Shown here in pieces: positions 39,882-48,417 of a stretch of 64,000 nucleotides of DNA. The notes under the pieces were generated by a model that had not been told where the DNA came from, ran no database searches, and worked only from the letters and a program-made list of their open reading frames with translations. The DNA comes from Microbacterium sp. C5A9 (GTDB taxonomy: Bacteria > Actinomycetota > Actinomycetes > Actinomycetales > Microbacteriaceae): assembly GCF_022627955.1 (NCBI RefSeq), contig NZ_JABXGD010000001.1, forward strand, positions 496,001 through 560,000. The letters are read 5' to 3'. A program made the translations under genes and the position numbers. Numbering within the stretch: position 1 is the stretch's first letter; each line of letters starts with the position of its first letter.

Positions 39882-40816
39882 TCGTCACCCTCACCGTCAA
39901 CCCCGCGCTCGACCGGACCATCGCCCTCGATGCCGCGCTGCGACCCGGCGAGGTGCAGGCGGCGCGCTCTGCGCGCGAGGAGGCCGGAGGAAAAGGCGTC
40001 AACGTCTCGCGCGTGGTCGCGGCCGCCGGCGTCGACACCCTGGCGGTGCTCCCGCTCGCGACCGACGACCCCTATCGCGTCCCGCTCGCCGCCTCAGGCA
40101 TCTCGACCGTCCCGGTTCCCGTCGCCCGGCAGGTGCGCACGAACCTCGCGATCACGGATCCCGACGGGGTCACCACCAAGATCAACCTCCCGGGGAGCCC
40201 GCTGAGCGGCGCGGACTCGGCGGCTGTGGTGCACGCGGTCGTCGAGGCGAGCGCAGATGCCGACTGGCTGGTTCTCGCGGGCTCGCTTCCCGATTCGGCC
40301 GCCGCCTCGTTCTATGTCGACGTCATCAGTGCGGTTCGCGATCGGCGGGGCGCGAGCGCGCCGCGGATCGCCGTCGACGCGTCGGGTCCCGCGCTCCATG
40401 AGGTCGTCGCGCACGGAGCGGTCGATCTCATCAAGCCGAACGACGAAGAGCTCGCCGAACTCCTCGGCACTCCCGTCGACGGCACGAGTCCCGAAGGGAT
40501 CATGGACAGCGTCCGCGCCATCGTCCCCGCACGCGTCGCCGCCGCACTCATCACACTCGGCGGTGCCGGCGCGGTGCTCGTGACGGCGCAGGGCGCCTGG
40601 TTCGCCGTGGCTCCGCGCATCCGCGTGGTCAGCACCGTCGGCGCGGGGGACAGCTCGCTCGCGGGCTACCTGCTCGCCGATCGCGCCGGCGCCGATGCGG
40701 CGGCCCGGCTCACATCCGCCATCCGCTACGGCGCCGCCGCGGCGTCGCTCCCGGGGACACAGGTGCCGACACCGGCCGACCTCGGGCACCACGACATCTC
40801 TGTTCGATCGATCTGA
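39878..40816 (+). CDS. fruK: 1-phosphofructokinase
   Basis: Phosphorylates fructose-1-phosphate, made by the fructose PTS, to fructose-1,6-bisphosphate. The 312-residue PfkB-family product starts MIVTLTVNPALDRTI, with the substrate-binding EEAGGKGVNVSRV near 35-47 and the C-terminal GAGDSSLAGYL, which carries the catalytic Asp. The ATG at 39878 overlaps the regulator's TGA; a GTG three codons earlier is less likely. It lies between the DeoR gene and the PTS gene, which fixes the substrate. Confidence 0.94.
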   Translation: MIVTLTVNPALDRTIALDAALRPGEVQAARSAREEAGGKGVNVSRVVAAAGVDTLAVLPLATDDPYRVPLAASGISTVPVPVARQVRTNLAITDPDGVTTKINLPGSPLSGADSAAVVHAVVEASADADWLVLAGSLPDSAAASFYVDVISAVRDRRGASAPRIAVDASGPALHEVVAHGAVDLIKPNDEELAELLGTPVDGTSPEGIMDSVRAIVPARVAAALITLGGAGAVLVTAQGAWFAVAPRIRVVSTVGAGDSSLAGYLLADRAGADAAARLTSAIRYGAAAASLPGTQVPTPADLGHHDISVRSI

Positions 40817-40841
40817 TCACTGACGACCACTGGAGGTCATC

Positions 40842-42893
40842 ATGTCCGAAACCATCAACGCCGAGCTCGTCAGCATCGACGCGCCGCTCGGCACCGACAA
40901 AGCGGCGGTCATCCGCGCCCTCGCCGACAGGGTCGCCGCGCAGGGTCGCGCCAGCAGCGGCGAGGGGCTCTTCGCCGATGCCTGGGCCCGCGAGCAGAAG
41001 GACGAGACGGGCCTTCCCGGAGGCATCGCGATTCCGCACGCGAAGAGCGCGTCGGTGACGATCCCCACCCTGGCGTTCGCACGACTCGCACCCGGAGTCG
41101 ACTTCGGCGCCCCGGACGGCCCCGCGGATCTCGTCTTCCTCATCGCGGCTCCGGACACCGCCGCCGAGGCGCATCTCGCGATGCTGTCCAAGCTCGCGCG
41201 CAGTCTCATGCAGGACGAGTTCACGGGTGCCCTGCGCGCGGCACGCGGAGCCGACGAGGTCGTGCGCATCGTCGACGCCGCGATCGCGGACGAGCCTGCG
41301 GCCGCGCCTGCGGCCGGCTCCGCGGCCGTCGCGGAAGACGTCACGCCGGCCTCCGCGCCCACGCCGCCCACCGCCGGTGAGCGCTCGTCGGCGAAGATCG
41401 TCGCGGTCACCGCCTGCGCCACCGGCATCGCCCACACCTTCATGGCCGCCGACGCGCTGACGGCTGCCGGCCGAGAGCAGGGGATCGACCTCGTCGTCGA
41501 GCCGCAGGGCTCCAGCGGATACAAGCCGCTGCCGCAGAGCGTCATCGACGACGCGGACGCCGTGATCTTCGCGGTCGACGTCGATGTGCGCGAACAGGAG
41601 CGATTCGCCGGCAAGCCGGTCGTGCGCTCGGGCGTCAAGCGCGGCATCGAGGAGCCGAAGCAGCTCATCGCCGAGGCGATCGCCGCGGCGGCCGACCCGT
41701 CGTCGCCGCGGGTCACGGGAGCCGCGGCCTCGGCGGCATCCGGTGCCTCGTCCACCGCCGCTCCGCAGTCGATGGGCCGCCGGATCCAGCGCATCCTGCT
41801 CACCGGCGTCAGCTACATGATCCCGTTCGTCGCGGGTGGCGGCCTGCTCATCGCGCTGGGCTTCCTCTTCGGCGGCTACGGAGTGAACACCGACAACCAG
41901 GCGTTCACCGTGATCCTCGAGAACGCGCTGTGGGACCTCCCCGCGGGCGGTCTCGGCCAGTACATCGGCTCGGTGCTCTTCGTGATCGGCGCCACCTCGA
42001 TGGGGTTCCTGGTCTCGGCGCTCTCGGGATACATCGCGTTCGCGATCGCAGACCGGCCGGGCATCGCGCCGGGCTTCGTCGCGGGTGCGGTCGCGGTGCT
42101 CATGAACGCCGGCTTCATCGGCGGAATCGTCGGAGGACTCCTCGCCGGTACGGTGGCGTGGGCGATCGGTCGCATCGATGCTCCCCGATGGCTGCGTGGC
42201 CTGATGCCGGTCGTGATCATCCCGCTCCTCGCATCGCTCGCGGCCTCCGGCCTCATGCTCCTGTTCCTCGGACGGCCGATCGCCTGGCTGATGCTCGTGC
42301 TGAACGACTGGCTGACCGGTCTCGCCGGCACCTCGGGCATCGTCCTGGTGGGCGTGATCCTCGGACTCATGATGTGCTTCGACCTCGGCGGTCCCGTCAA
42401 CAAGGTGGCGTACGCATTCGCGACGGCCGGTCTCGCATCCGCATCGACCGACAACCCCACGCCGTACCTCATCATGGCCGCCGTGATGTGCGCCGGCATG
42501 GTTCCTCCGCTCGCGATGGCGCTGGCGTCCACGGTGCTCGATCGCCGTCTGTTCACGCCCGTCGAGCGCGAGAACGGCGTCGCGGCGTGGCTGCTGGGCG
42601 CATCGTTCATCAGCGAGGGGGCGATCCCGTTCGCGGCCGCCGACCCGCTCCGGGTGATTCCCGCGTCGATGCTCGGCGGTGCGGTCACGGGTGCGCTGAG
42701 CATGGCGCTGTCCGTGCAGTCGCTCGCCCCGCACGGCGGGATCTTCGTCTTCTTCGCGATCGACCCCATCTGGGGCTTCCTGCTCGCGCTGGTGGCGGGA
42801 ACCCTCGTGAGCGCGTTCGCCGTGATCGGACTGAAGCGCTTCGCACGGTCGAAGACCTCCCGCGAAGCATCCCTCGTCGCTGCGGCGGCCTGA
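40842..42893 (+). CDS. fruA: Fructose-specific PTS EIIABC
   Basis: Imports fructose and phosphorylates it to fructose-1-phosphate. The 683 residues have EIIA (about 1-150) with phospho-His66 in AIPHAKS. EIIB (about 185-285) carries phospho-Cys192 in VTACATGIAHTFMAA. Linkers rich in Ala/Pro/Ser separate the domains. EIIC (about 315-670) has some ten helices (GVSYMIPFVAGGGLLIALGF, SEGAIPFAAADPLRVIP). All domains are intact on one chain. It receives phosphate from HPr, encoded next. Confidence 0.95.
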   Translation: MSETINAELVSIDAPLGTDKAAVIRALADRVAAQGRASSGEGLFADAWAREQKDETGLPGGIAIPHAKSASVTIPTLAFARLAPGVDFGAPDGPADLVFLIAAPDTAAEAHLAMLSKLARSLMQDEFTGALRAARGADEVVRIVDAAIADEPAAAPAAGSAAVAEDVTPASAPTPPTAGERSSAKIVAVTACATGIAHTFMAADALTAAGREQGIDLVVEPQGSSGYKPLPQSVIDDADAVIFAVDVDVREQERFAGKPVVRSGVKRGIEEPKQLIAEAIAAAADPSSPRVTGAAASAASGASSTAAPQSMGRRIQRILLTGVSYMIPFVAGGGLLIALGFLFGGYGVNTDNQAFTVILENALWDLPAGGLGQYIGSVLFVIGATSMGFLVSALSGYIAFAIADRPGIAPGFVAGAVAVLMNAGFIGGIVGGLLAGTVAWAIGRIDAPRWLRGLMPVVIIPLLASLAASGLMLLFLGRPIAWLMLVLNDWLTGLAGTSGIVLVGVILGLMMCFDLGGPVNKVAYAFATAGLASASTDNPTPYLIMAAVMCAGMVPPLAMALASTVLDRRLFTPVERENGVAAWLLGASFISEGAIPFAAADPLRVIPASMLGGAVTGALSMALSVQSLAPHGGIFVFFAIDPIWGFLLALVAGTLVSAFAVIGLKRFARSKTSREASLVAAAA

Positions 42894-42942
42894 CCACCGG
42901 CGCGGCACTCGCACCGGCGAACGAAACGAAGGAGAGACCGAA

Positions 42943-43212
42943 ATGGTAGAACGACAGGCGATCATCGCCAGCGGCTCCGGCCTGCACGCACGTCCGGCCA
43001 AGCTGTTCGTGGCGGCGGTGCAGGAGAAGGGGATCCCCGTCACGATCTCGGCGGGTGGGGGAGCGGAGCTCAACGCGGGTAGCATCCTCGCTCTCATGGG
43101 TCTCGGCGCGTCGAAGGGCACGACCGTCACCCTGCGCTCCGAGGCCGACGGCGCGGAGCAGGCGCTCGACGAACTCGCGGCCCTGCTCGAGACCGACCTC
43201 GACGCCGTCTGA
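42943..43212 (+). CDS. ptsH: Phosphocarrier protein HPr
   Basis: Passes phosphate from enzyme I to EIIA. The 89 residues contain active-site His15 in GSGLHARPAK and Ser47 in NAGSILALMGLGASKG, the site equivalent to the regulatory Ser46 of other HPr proteins. GAAGGAGAG lies upstream of ATG 42943. As the last gene of the fructose operon it may be the only or the main HPr, which would tie general PTS capacity to fructose induction. Enzyme I is not in this window. Confidence 0.95.
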   Translation: MVERQAIIASGSGLHARPAKLFVAAVQEKGIPVTISAGGGAELNAGSILALMGLGASKGTTVTLRSEADGAEQALDELAALLETDLDAV

Positions 43213-43268
43213 GAGACATCGAGGCCGTTCAGGCGGTATCACCGCCCGGCGGCGCAGCCGCTCGTGTC

Positions 43269-43302
43269 GTCAGTCCCTGAGGTCACCGCGTCAGGGGCTG
43301 AC
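43269..43302. terminator. Hairpin between convergent ptsH and deoR2
   Basis: A 12-bp stem with one wobble pair (GTCAGTCCCTGA with TCAGGGGCTGAC) and a ten-base loop. It overlaps the stop codon of the minus-strand DeoR gene. Probably terminates in both directions. Confidence 0.55.
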
Positions 43303-44094
43303 GACCTCGACCTCAGCCTGGGCGAGAGCGGCGGCGAAATCGGCGGTCGGAGCGGCGTCCGTCACGAGATAGTCCGCGCGGTCGAGGGTGGCCACCTGCG
43401 CGAACAGCCGACGACCGAACTTCGACGAGTCGGCGAGGATGGCGGTGCGCTCGGCGCGCTGGATCATCTCGGCCATCATCGAGGCGTCACCCATGTTGGA
43501 CGTCGAGAACCCCGCCGCGTCGATCGCCCCGACGGCGATCAGCGCCAGGTCGCACCGGATGTCGACCTCGGGTCCGCCCGGCGTCATGGTGAAGGTGACG
43601 GGGCCGGTCGTCGCCTGTGTGATCGCTCGCACCGCCCCGCCGAACACATACAGATCACGGAACACCGCGGGGGAGATCTCCGCCGGGATCCGGAGATTGT
43701 TCGTCGCGATGGTGAGATCGCGGTGATTGCGCAGGGCGCGGGCGAGCGCGAGCGTGGTCGTGCCCGCATTGAGCATGACGACAGCGCCGTCGTCGATCAG
43801 CCCCGCGGCGAGGCGGGCGATCTTCTCCTTCTCCTCGGTCTGCATCCGCAGACGCACGTCGAGCGCGCGGTCCTTGAGCTGCGCCTCGGCGCTGACCGCG
43901 CCGCCGTGCGTGCGGACGACCACTCCCTCGCGATCGAGCTGGTCGAGGTCGCGGCGGATGGTGTCGATCGAGACGCGGAAATGCTCCGCGAGACCACCCA
44001 CCGTCACTTCCCCGGCCTGCTCGACGAAGGCGGCGAGATCGGCCTTGCGGCCCGCGGGGAGTCGGCGCTTCGGCGCCGGTGCGGTTGCTTCCAT
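43291..44094 (-). CDS. DeoR family regulator, divergent from a sugar ABC operon
   Basis: Probable repressor of the adjacent importer/aldolase operon. The product from ATG 44094 has 267 residues. It starts with a basic Ala/Pro stretch, then the DeoR helix-turn-helix (VTVGGLAEHFRVSIDTIRRDLDQL, in two parts around residues 30-55, RTHGGAVSAEAQ) and the effector domain (VMLNAGTTTLALARAL, with KFGRRLFAQVATLDRADYLVTD near the end). The frame is open much further upstream, but that stretch covers the promoter region. It lies back to back with the binding-protein gene; the 247-base gap holds palindromes. Confidence 0.88.
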   Translation of the reverse strand: MEATAPAPKRRLPAGRKADLAAFVEQAGEVTVGGLAEHFRVSIDTIRRDLDQLDREGVVVRTHGGAVSAEAQLKDRALDVRLRMQTEEKEKIARLAAGLIDDGAVVMLNAGTTTLALARALRNHRDLTIATNNLRIPAEISPAVFRDLYVFGGAVRAITQATTGPVTFTMTPGGPEVDIRCDLALIAVGAIDAAGFSTSNMGDASMMAEMIQRAERTAILADSSKFGRRLFAQVATLDRADYLVTDAAPTADFAAALAQAEVEVVSP

Positions 44095-44110
44095 GCACTC
44101 ATCTCTAGCA

Positions 44111-44162
44111 CATTCGAATGAAAAATCGGCAGACTTCGGCATAAATCCGCATCGCGAATGCG
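44111..44162. promoter_or_regulatory. Palindromes near the deoR2 promoter
   Basis: CATTCGAATG (44111-44120) is a perfect palindrome 17 bases from the DeoR start. CGCAT-N5-ATGCG (44148-44162) is a second inverted repeat. TCGGCATAA occurs nearby (44137-44145) and again next to the divergent promoter (44268-44276). These are candidate operators for the divergent regulator. Confidence 0.4.
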
Positions 44163-44248
44163 CGGAGCATACTGTCGAAAAGCCGCGTCGATACGGGGGC
44201 GGAGGTGAATTCCTCGCCCTCTCCAGCCGGTGAGTCCGAAGGAAATGC

Positions 44249-44278
44249 TTGACGTTCCTGCAAATGTCGGCATAACAT
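44249..44278 (+). promoter_or_regulatory. Promoter of the sugar ABC operon
   Basis: TTGACG (44249-44254) and TAACAT (44273-44278) are separated by 18 bases. CATAAC at 16 bases is the alternative -10. The repeated TCGGCATAA overlaps the -10, so a regulator bound there would block transcription. The leader is about 58 bases and ends in AGGAGA. Confidence 0.5.
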
Positions 44279-44341
44279 GGCTCAAAACCGCACGAACGAG
44301 CATTGAAGCGCTGTGCGGCACGATCTCGAAGAGGAGAAGTG

Positions 44342-45637
44342 ATGATCACAGTGGGGCGAGGGCGACGCATTCTGAAGCTCGCCGGCGCAGCGACAGCAGC
44401 CGTGACAGTCCTGGCCGTGGCAGGGTGCGCGGCAGGCGACAGCGGAACCGATGGATCCGATGGCGGAGACGTCACCATCGAGTTCGCCCAGTGGTGGGAG
44501 CCCGAGCTCCCCGACGGTGAGTTCCGGGCGCTCATCGACGAGTTCGAAGAGGCCAACCCGGGCATCACGGTCAAACTCGTGAGCGGCCCGTACGCATCGA
44601 CCAAGGAGCAGCTCTTCGCCGGAGCGGCATCCGGCACGATGCCGGACGTGGTCGGTCTCGACGGCGCGTGGGTCAACGATTTCGCCTCCCAGGGTGTCAT
44701 CTCCGACCTGAGCGCCCTCATGGAGGAGTACGACTACGACGACAGCGAGCTGGCGAGCCAGATCCAGGTCGACGGCAGCACCTACATGATCCCGGTCGTG
44801 AACTTCGTGTACCCGATGTTCACGAACGACAGCCTCCTCGCAGACGCGGGCGTCACCGCCCCGCCGACCACCCGCACGGAGTTCGCGGATGCCGCGTCGA
44901 AGGTCTCGGCCCTCGGCGGCGACGTCTCGGGCTGGGTCCTCCCGCTCTCCCTCGAAGCGCCGAACGGCGTGCAGAACGACGTCATGTCGTGGGTGTGGGC
45001 GTCGGGTGGCTCGATGCTCAAGGACGGCCAGCCCGATCTGACGAACGACGACGTCACGTCGGCGGTCGACTTCATCGGCGGCATGTGGGACGACGGCTCG
45101 ATCGCCTCGGGATCCTTCACCATGAAGGAGCAGGACAAGGTCGAGGAGTTCACCAACGGCCGCGTCGGCATGATGATCGACTCGCTCGCGCACATCAACC
45201 TGATCCGTGAGACGAACCCCGACCTGAAGTTCTCGATCTCGGCGCTGCCCGCCGAAGACGGCTACGACGGCGAGCGCGGCATCCCCTACGCCTCCTGGGG
45301 CATCGGCGTCGCCGAGAACTCCGAGCACAAGGAGGCCGCGTTCAAGCTGGTCGAGTTCCTGATGAGCGAGCAGACCAACTCGGAGCTCTCGACCATGGCG
45401 AACGCGTTCCCCGGAAACTCGACGTCCGTTCCCGGATTCGTCGAGGACGACGAGCTGTTCGCCCAGGCGTTCGAGATCTACCAGGCCGGATACCCGGCCA
45501 ACGAGTTCACGGGCCTCCCGGTCGCCGAAGAGCTGATGCGTCAGCTCGGCGAGCAGCTGCAGTCCGCGTTCGACGGGCAGCAGTCGATCGACGATGCGCT
45601 GAAGACCGCGCAGGAGGCCTGGAAAGCGGAGTTCTGA
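44342..45637 (+). CDS. Sugar ABC transporter substrate-binding lipoprotein
   Basis: Binds a carbohydrate for import (family 1 extracellular solute-binding protein, CUT1 class). The 431 residues start with a lipoprotein signal and lipobox AVAGC (Cys29), a Gly/Ser/Asp linker, then ITIEFAQWWEPE-like VTIEFAQWWEPELPDGEF, FEEANPGITVKLV and a C-terminal SSEQ-type region. ATG 44342 has AGGAGA five bases upstream. It heads the operon with two permeases, an aldolase, a kinase and ManA, and a hairpin after it probably raises its level over the permeases. Confidence 0.9.
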   Translation: MITVGRGRRILKLAGAATAAVTVLAVAGCAAGDSGTDGSDGGDVTIEFAQWWEPELPDGEFRALIDEFEEANPGITVKLVSGPYASTKEQLFAGAASGTMPDVVGLDGAWVNDFASQGVISDLSALMEEYDYDDSELASQIQVDGSTYMIPVVNFVYPMFTNDSLLADAGVTAPPTTRTEFADAASKVSALGGDVSGWVLPLSLEAPNGVQNDVMSWVWASGGSMLKDGQPDLTNDDVTSAVDFIGGMWDDGSIASGSFTMKEQDKVEEFTNGRVGMMIDSLAHINLIRETNPDLKFSISALPAEDGYDGERGIPYASWGIGVAENSEHKEAAFKLVEFLMSEQTNSELSTMANAFPGNSTSVPGFVEDDELFAQAFEIYQAGYPANEFTGLPVAEELMRQLGEQLQSAFDGQQSIDDALKTAQEAWKAEF

Positions 45638-45659
45638 TCACCCGCTTCCCGAATGAACG

Positions 45660-45694
45660 GGGTGCCGCATCGCTCCCGATGCGATGCGGCACCC
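45660..45694 (+). other. Intercistronic hairpin between binding protein and permease
   Basis: A 14-bp perfect stem (GGGTGCCGCATCGC, 45660-45673, with 45681-45694) and a seven-base loop, eight bases before the permease ribosome-binding site AAGGAG. Such hairpins after binding-protein genes protect the upstream mRNA or terminate part of the transcripts. Confidence 0.75.
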
Positions 45695-45719
45695 GACCAA
45701 CCAAGGAGCCATGCTTCCC

Positions 45720-46643
45720 ATGAGTCTGAGAACAGTCGACGACACCGAGGTGATCGTCACCGGGGTTCCGATGTCCCGGCGCAGGCGGCAGCTGCGCAAG
45801 ACCACCGAGTCGTACGCCTTCCTCTCTCCGACGATCATCCTGCTGTTCGTCCTGATGATCGTGCCGATCGTCATGGTGGTCGGGTACTCGTTCCAGGACA
45901 ACGTGATCCTGAACAAGTCGCCCGAGTTCGTCGGCATCGGCAACTACGTCGAGATCCTCGGGGACCCGCGCTTCTGGAAGGCGACCGGCAACACGATCCT
46001 CTTCACGGTGACGAGCGTGGTCGCTCACCTGGTGCTCGGACTCGCCTTCGCGATGATGCTCAACAGCCCTCTGCTCGGCCGGTTCTCACGGTCGTTCTTC
46101 CGGGCCCTGTACGTCTTGCCGTGGCTGTTCACGGTCGCCGTGATCGCCGTGCTCTGGCGCATGCTGCTCGCCCCGAACGGTGTCGTGAACTTCCTGCTCA
46201 ACACCGACATCGAATGGCTCGCCTCCCCGCAGCTCGCGCTCGGGACGATCATCTTCATCAACATCTGGGCCGGCTACCCCTTCTTCATGGTGAGTCTTCT
46301 CGCCGGCCTCCAGGGCATCCCGAACGAGCTGAACGAGGCCGCCACAGTCGACGGCGCGGGGGCGATCCAGCGGTTCTGGAACGTGACCATCCCTCAGCTG
46401 CGTCCGATCATCGTCAGCCTGGTGCTGCTCGATCTGATCTGGACCTCGCAGCAGTTCGCCCTCATCTGGATGACCACCGGCGGCGGACCGATCGACGTGA
46501 CCGAGGTGCTCAGCACCTTCACCTACAAGCTGGCCTTCGCCAAGTACGACTTCTCGCTCGCGGCGACCTCCGCCGTGCTGGTCCTGCTCATGTCGATGGT
46601 GCTCGCCGTCTTCTACGTCCGTCACCAGAAAGCGAGGGACTGA
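45720..46643 (+). CDS. Sugar ABC transporter permease, MalF type
   Basis: First membrane subunit of the importer. The product has 307 residues with six helices and the EAA loop NEAATVDGAGAIQRFWNVTIPQL near 205-225, which docks the ATPase. I choose ATG 45720; ATG 45711 lies only two bases after AAGGAG, which is too close, whereas 45720 has 11 bases. No ATPase is encoded in the operon, as in many actinobacterial CUT1 systems that share one MsiK-type ATPase. Confidence 0.88.
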   Translation: MSLRTVDDTEVIVTGVPMSRRRRQLRKTTESYAFLSPTIILLFVLMIVPIVMVVGYSFQDNVILNKSPEFVGIGNYVEILGDPRFWKATGNTILFTVTSVVAHLVLGLAFAMMLNSPLLGRFSRSFFRALYVLPWLFTVAVIAVLWRMLLAPNGVVNFLLNTDIEWLASPQLALGTIIFINIWAGYPFFMVSLLAGLQGIPNELNEAATVDGAGAIQRFWNVTIPQLRPIIVSLVLLDLIWTSQQFALIWMTTGGGPIDVTEVLSTFTYKLAFAKYDFSLAATSAVLVLLMSMVLAVFYVRHQKARD

Positions 46644-46645
46644 TC

Positions 46646-47491
46646 ATGGCTCTCACGGTTCAGAACCAGCGCCGCGTCGCCAGGACCGGCGTGATGATCG
46701 GCCTCATCCTCGGTGCCGTGTTCGCCGCGGGCCCCGTGCTCTGGATGCTGTCGAGCTCGTTCAAGTCGAACACCCAGATCTTCGAGCTGCCGCCGCGACT
46801 GCTCACCGACACGTTCTCGTTCGACGCCTACATCGCGATCTTCACGAATCCCGAGACGATGCGGTTCTTCCTGAACAGCTACGTCGTCGCGGGCTCCGTC
46901 ACGATCCTGACGCTGCTCGTCGCGATCCAGGCCGCGTACGCGTTCAGCCGCTTCGACTTCCGCGGCAAGCGCATCCTGAACGTCGTCATCGTCAGCGTGC
47001 AGGCCGTGCCGCCCATCACCCTGCTGATCCCGTACTTCGGGTTGATGGTGGCTCTCGGGCTCTACAACTCCTACCTCGGGCTGATCCTCACCTACATGGT
47101 GTTCACGCTGCCCTACGCGATCATCATGATGACCGGCTACTTCAACACCCTGCCGAAGGAGCTCGACGAGGCCGTCCGCGTCGACGGCGCCGGGTCCATG
47201 ACCGCCCTGTGGCGCATCCTGGTGCCGATCTCGATCCCGGGCATCGTGTCGGTCGGCATCTACACCTTCATGATCGCGTGGAACGAGTACCTGTTCGCGC
47301 TGACGCTCACGCGCACGATCGACATGCGCACGGTGCCCATCGGCATCCAGCTGCTCATGGGCCAGCACTCGTACGAGTGGAACCAGATCATGGCGATGAG
47401 CGTGCTCGGCTCCATTCCCGTCCTCATCCTCTTCCTCTTCTTCCAGCGGTACTTCATCAGCGGTCTCACGGCGGGGTCCGTGAAGAGCTGA
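46646..47491 (+). CDS. Sugar ABC transporter permease, MalG type
   Basis: Second membrane subunit. The 281 residues have six helices, GPVLWMLSSSFKSNTQIF after the first helix as in MalG proteins, and the EAA loop DEAVRVDGAGSMTALWRILVP near 172-192. It starts two bases after the preceding permease stop (TGATCATG). It pairs with the MalF-type protein; the sugar is not predictable from the permeases. Confidence 0.9.
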   Translation: MALTVQNQRRVARTGVMIGLILGAVFAAGPVLWMLSSSFKSNTQIFELPPRLLTDTFSFDAYIAIFTNPETMRFFLNSYVVAGSVTILTLLVAIQAAYAFSRFDFRGKRILNVVIVSVQAVPPITLLIPYFGLMVALGLYNSYLGLILTYMVFTLPYAIIMMTGYFNTLPKELDEAVRVDGAGSMTALWRILVPISIPGIVSVGIYTFMIAWNEYLFALTLTRTIDMRTVPIGIQLLMGQHSYEWNQIMAMSVLGSIPVLILFLFFQRYFISGLTAGSVKS

Positions 47492-47535
47492 CGTCGCGCC
47501 GACGCATCCGACCACCACGAAAACAGGAGAAACAC

Positions 47536-48399
47536 GTGCTCTACACCGGCAGATCCATCCTCGATGTCGCCAACGAGAACAACTTCGCCATCCCGGCCTT
47601 CAACATCAGCGACTGGGCGATGTTCACCGGGATCATGGACATCAGCGAGGAGAAGGCCGCCCCGGTCATCATCGCCATCCATCCCGACGAGGTGTCCCAC
47701 ATCACCACCGACCTGATCGCCGCGATGCACTCCCGTGCGCACCGCTCGAGCGTGCCCGTCGCGATCCACTGGGACCACGGCGGCAGCTACGAGCAGATCA
47801 TCACGGCTATCAAGGCGGGCTTCACCTCGGTCATGATCGACGCCTCGCTGCTGCCGTTCGACGAGAACGTCGCGCTGACCCGCAAGGTCGTCGACGCCGC
47901 GCACGCGGTGGGCATCCAGGTGGAGGGCGAGCTCGGTACGATCGGCGCGAACGACAGCTACGGCGAGTCCGGTGCGGCGGAGATCATCTACACGAACCCC
48001 GCCGACGCGGTGCGCTTCGTCGAGGAGACCGGGGTCGACAGCCTCGCCATCGCGATCGGCACCTCGCACGGGCTGTACCCGAGCGACAGGAACCCCGAGC
48101 TGCGTCACGACCTGCTCGAGGAGATCAAGGCGGCGGTCGGCATCCCGCTCGTGCTGCATGGCGGCTCGTCGAACCCGGATGCCGAGCTGCGCCGCGCGGT
48201 CGACCTCGGCGTCAACAAGATCAACATCTCCAGCGACATCAAGGTCTCGTACCACGACCGCATGCGCGAGGTGCTGGGCACCGACCGTCGTCTGCGCGAG
48301 CCGAACGCGATCCAGCCGGCCGCGCTCGAGGCCATGAAGGCGACCGCTGCAGAGAAGATCGAGCTGTTCGGCGCAGACGGCAAGGCCACGCTCTACTGA
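47536..48399 (+). CDS. Class II ketose-bisphosphate aldolase
   Basis: Zinc-dependent aldolase that cleaves a ketose bisphosphate to dihydroxyacetone phosphate and an aldehyde. The 287 residues carry the class II motifs IHWDHGGSYE (about 75-84, catalytic Asp and zinc His), VEGELGTIG (about 131), IGTSHGLYPS (about 174, zinc His) and LHGGSS (about 204). The length and GatY/KbaY-like pattern fit either fructose- or tagatose-1,6-bisphosphate. It starts with GTG 47536 after CAGGAGA. The next gene is a kinase that could make its substrate. Confidence 0.88.
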   Translation: MLYTGRSILDVANENNFAIPAFNISDWAMFTGIMDISEEKAAPVIIAIHPDEVSHITTDLIAAMHSRAHRSSVPVAIHWDHGGSYEQIITAIKAGFTSVMIDASLLPFDENVALTRKVVDAAHAVGIQVEGELGTIGANDSYGESGAAEIIYTNPADAVRFVEETGVDSLAIAIGTSHGLYPSDRNPELRHDLLEEIKAAVGIPLVLHGGSSNPDAELRRAVDLGVNKINISSDIKVSYHDRMREVLGTDRRLREPNAIQPAALEAMKATAAEKIELFGADGKATLY

Positions 48400-48417
48400 G
48401 CTGCGGACAATCGGAGG

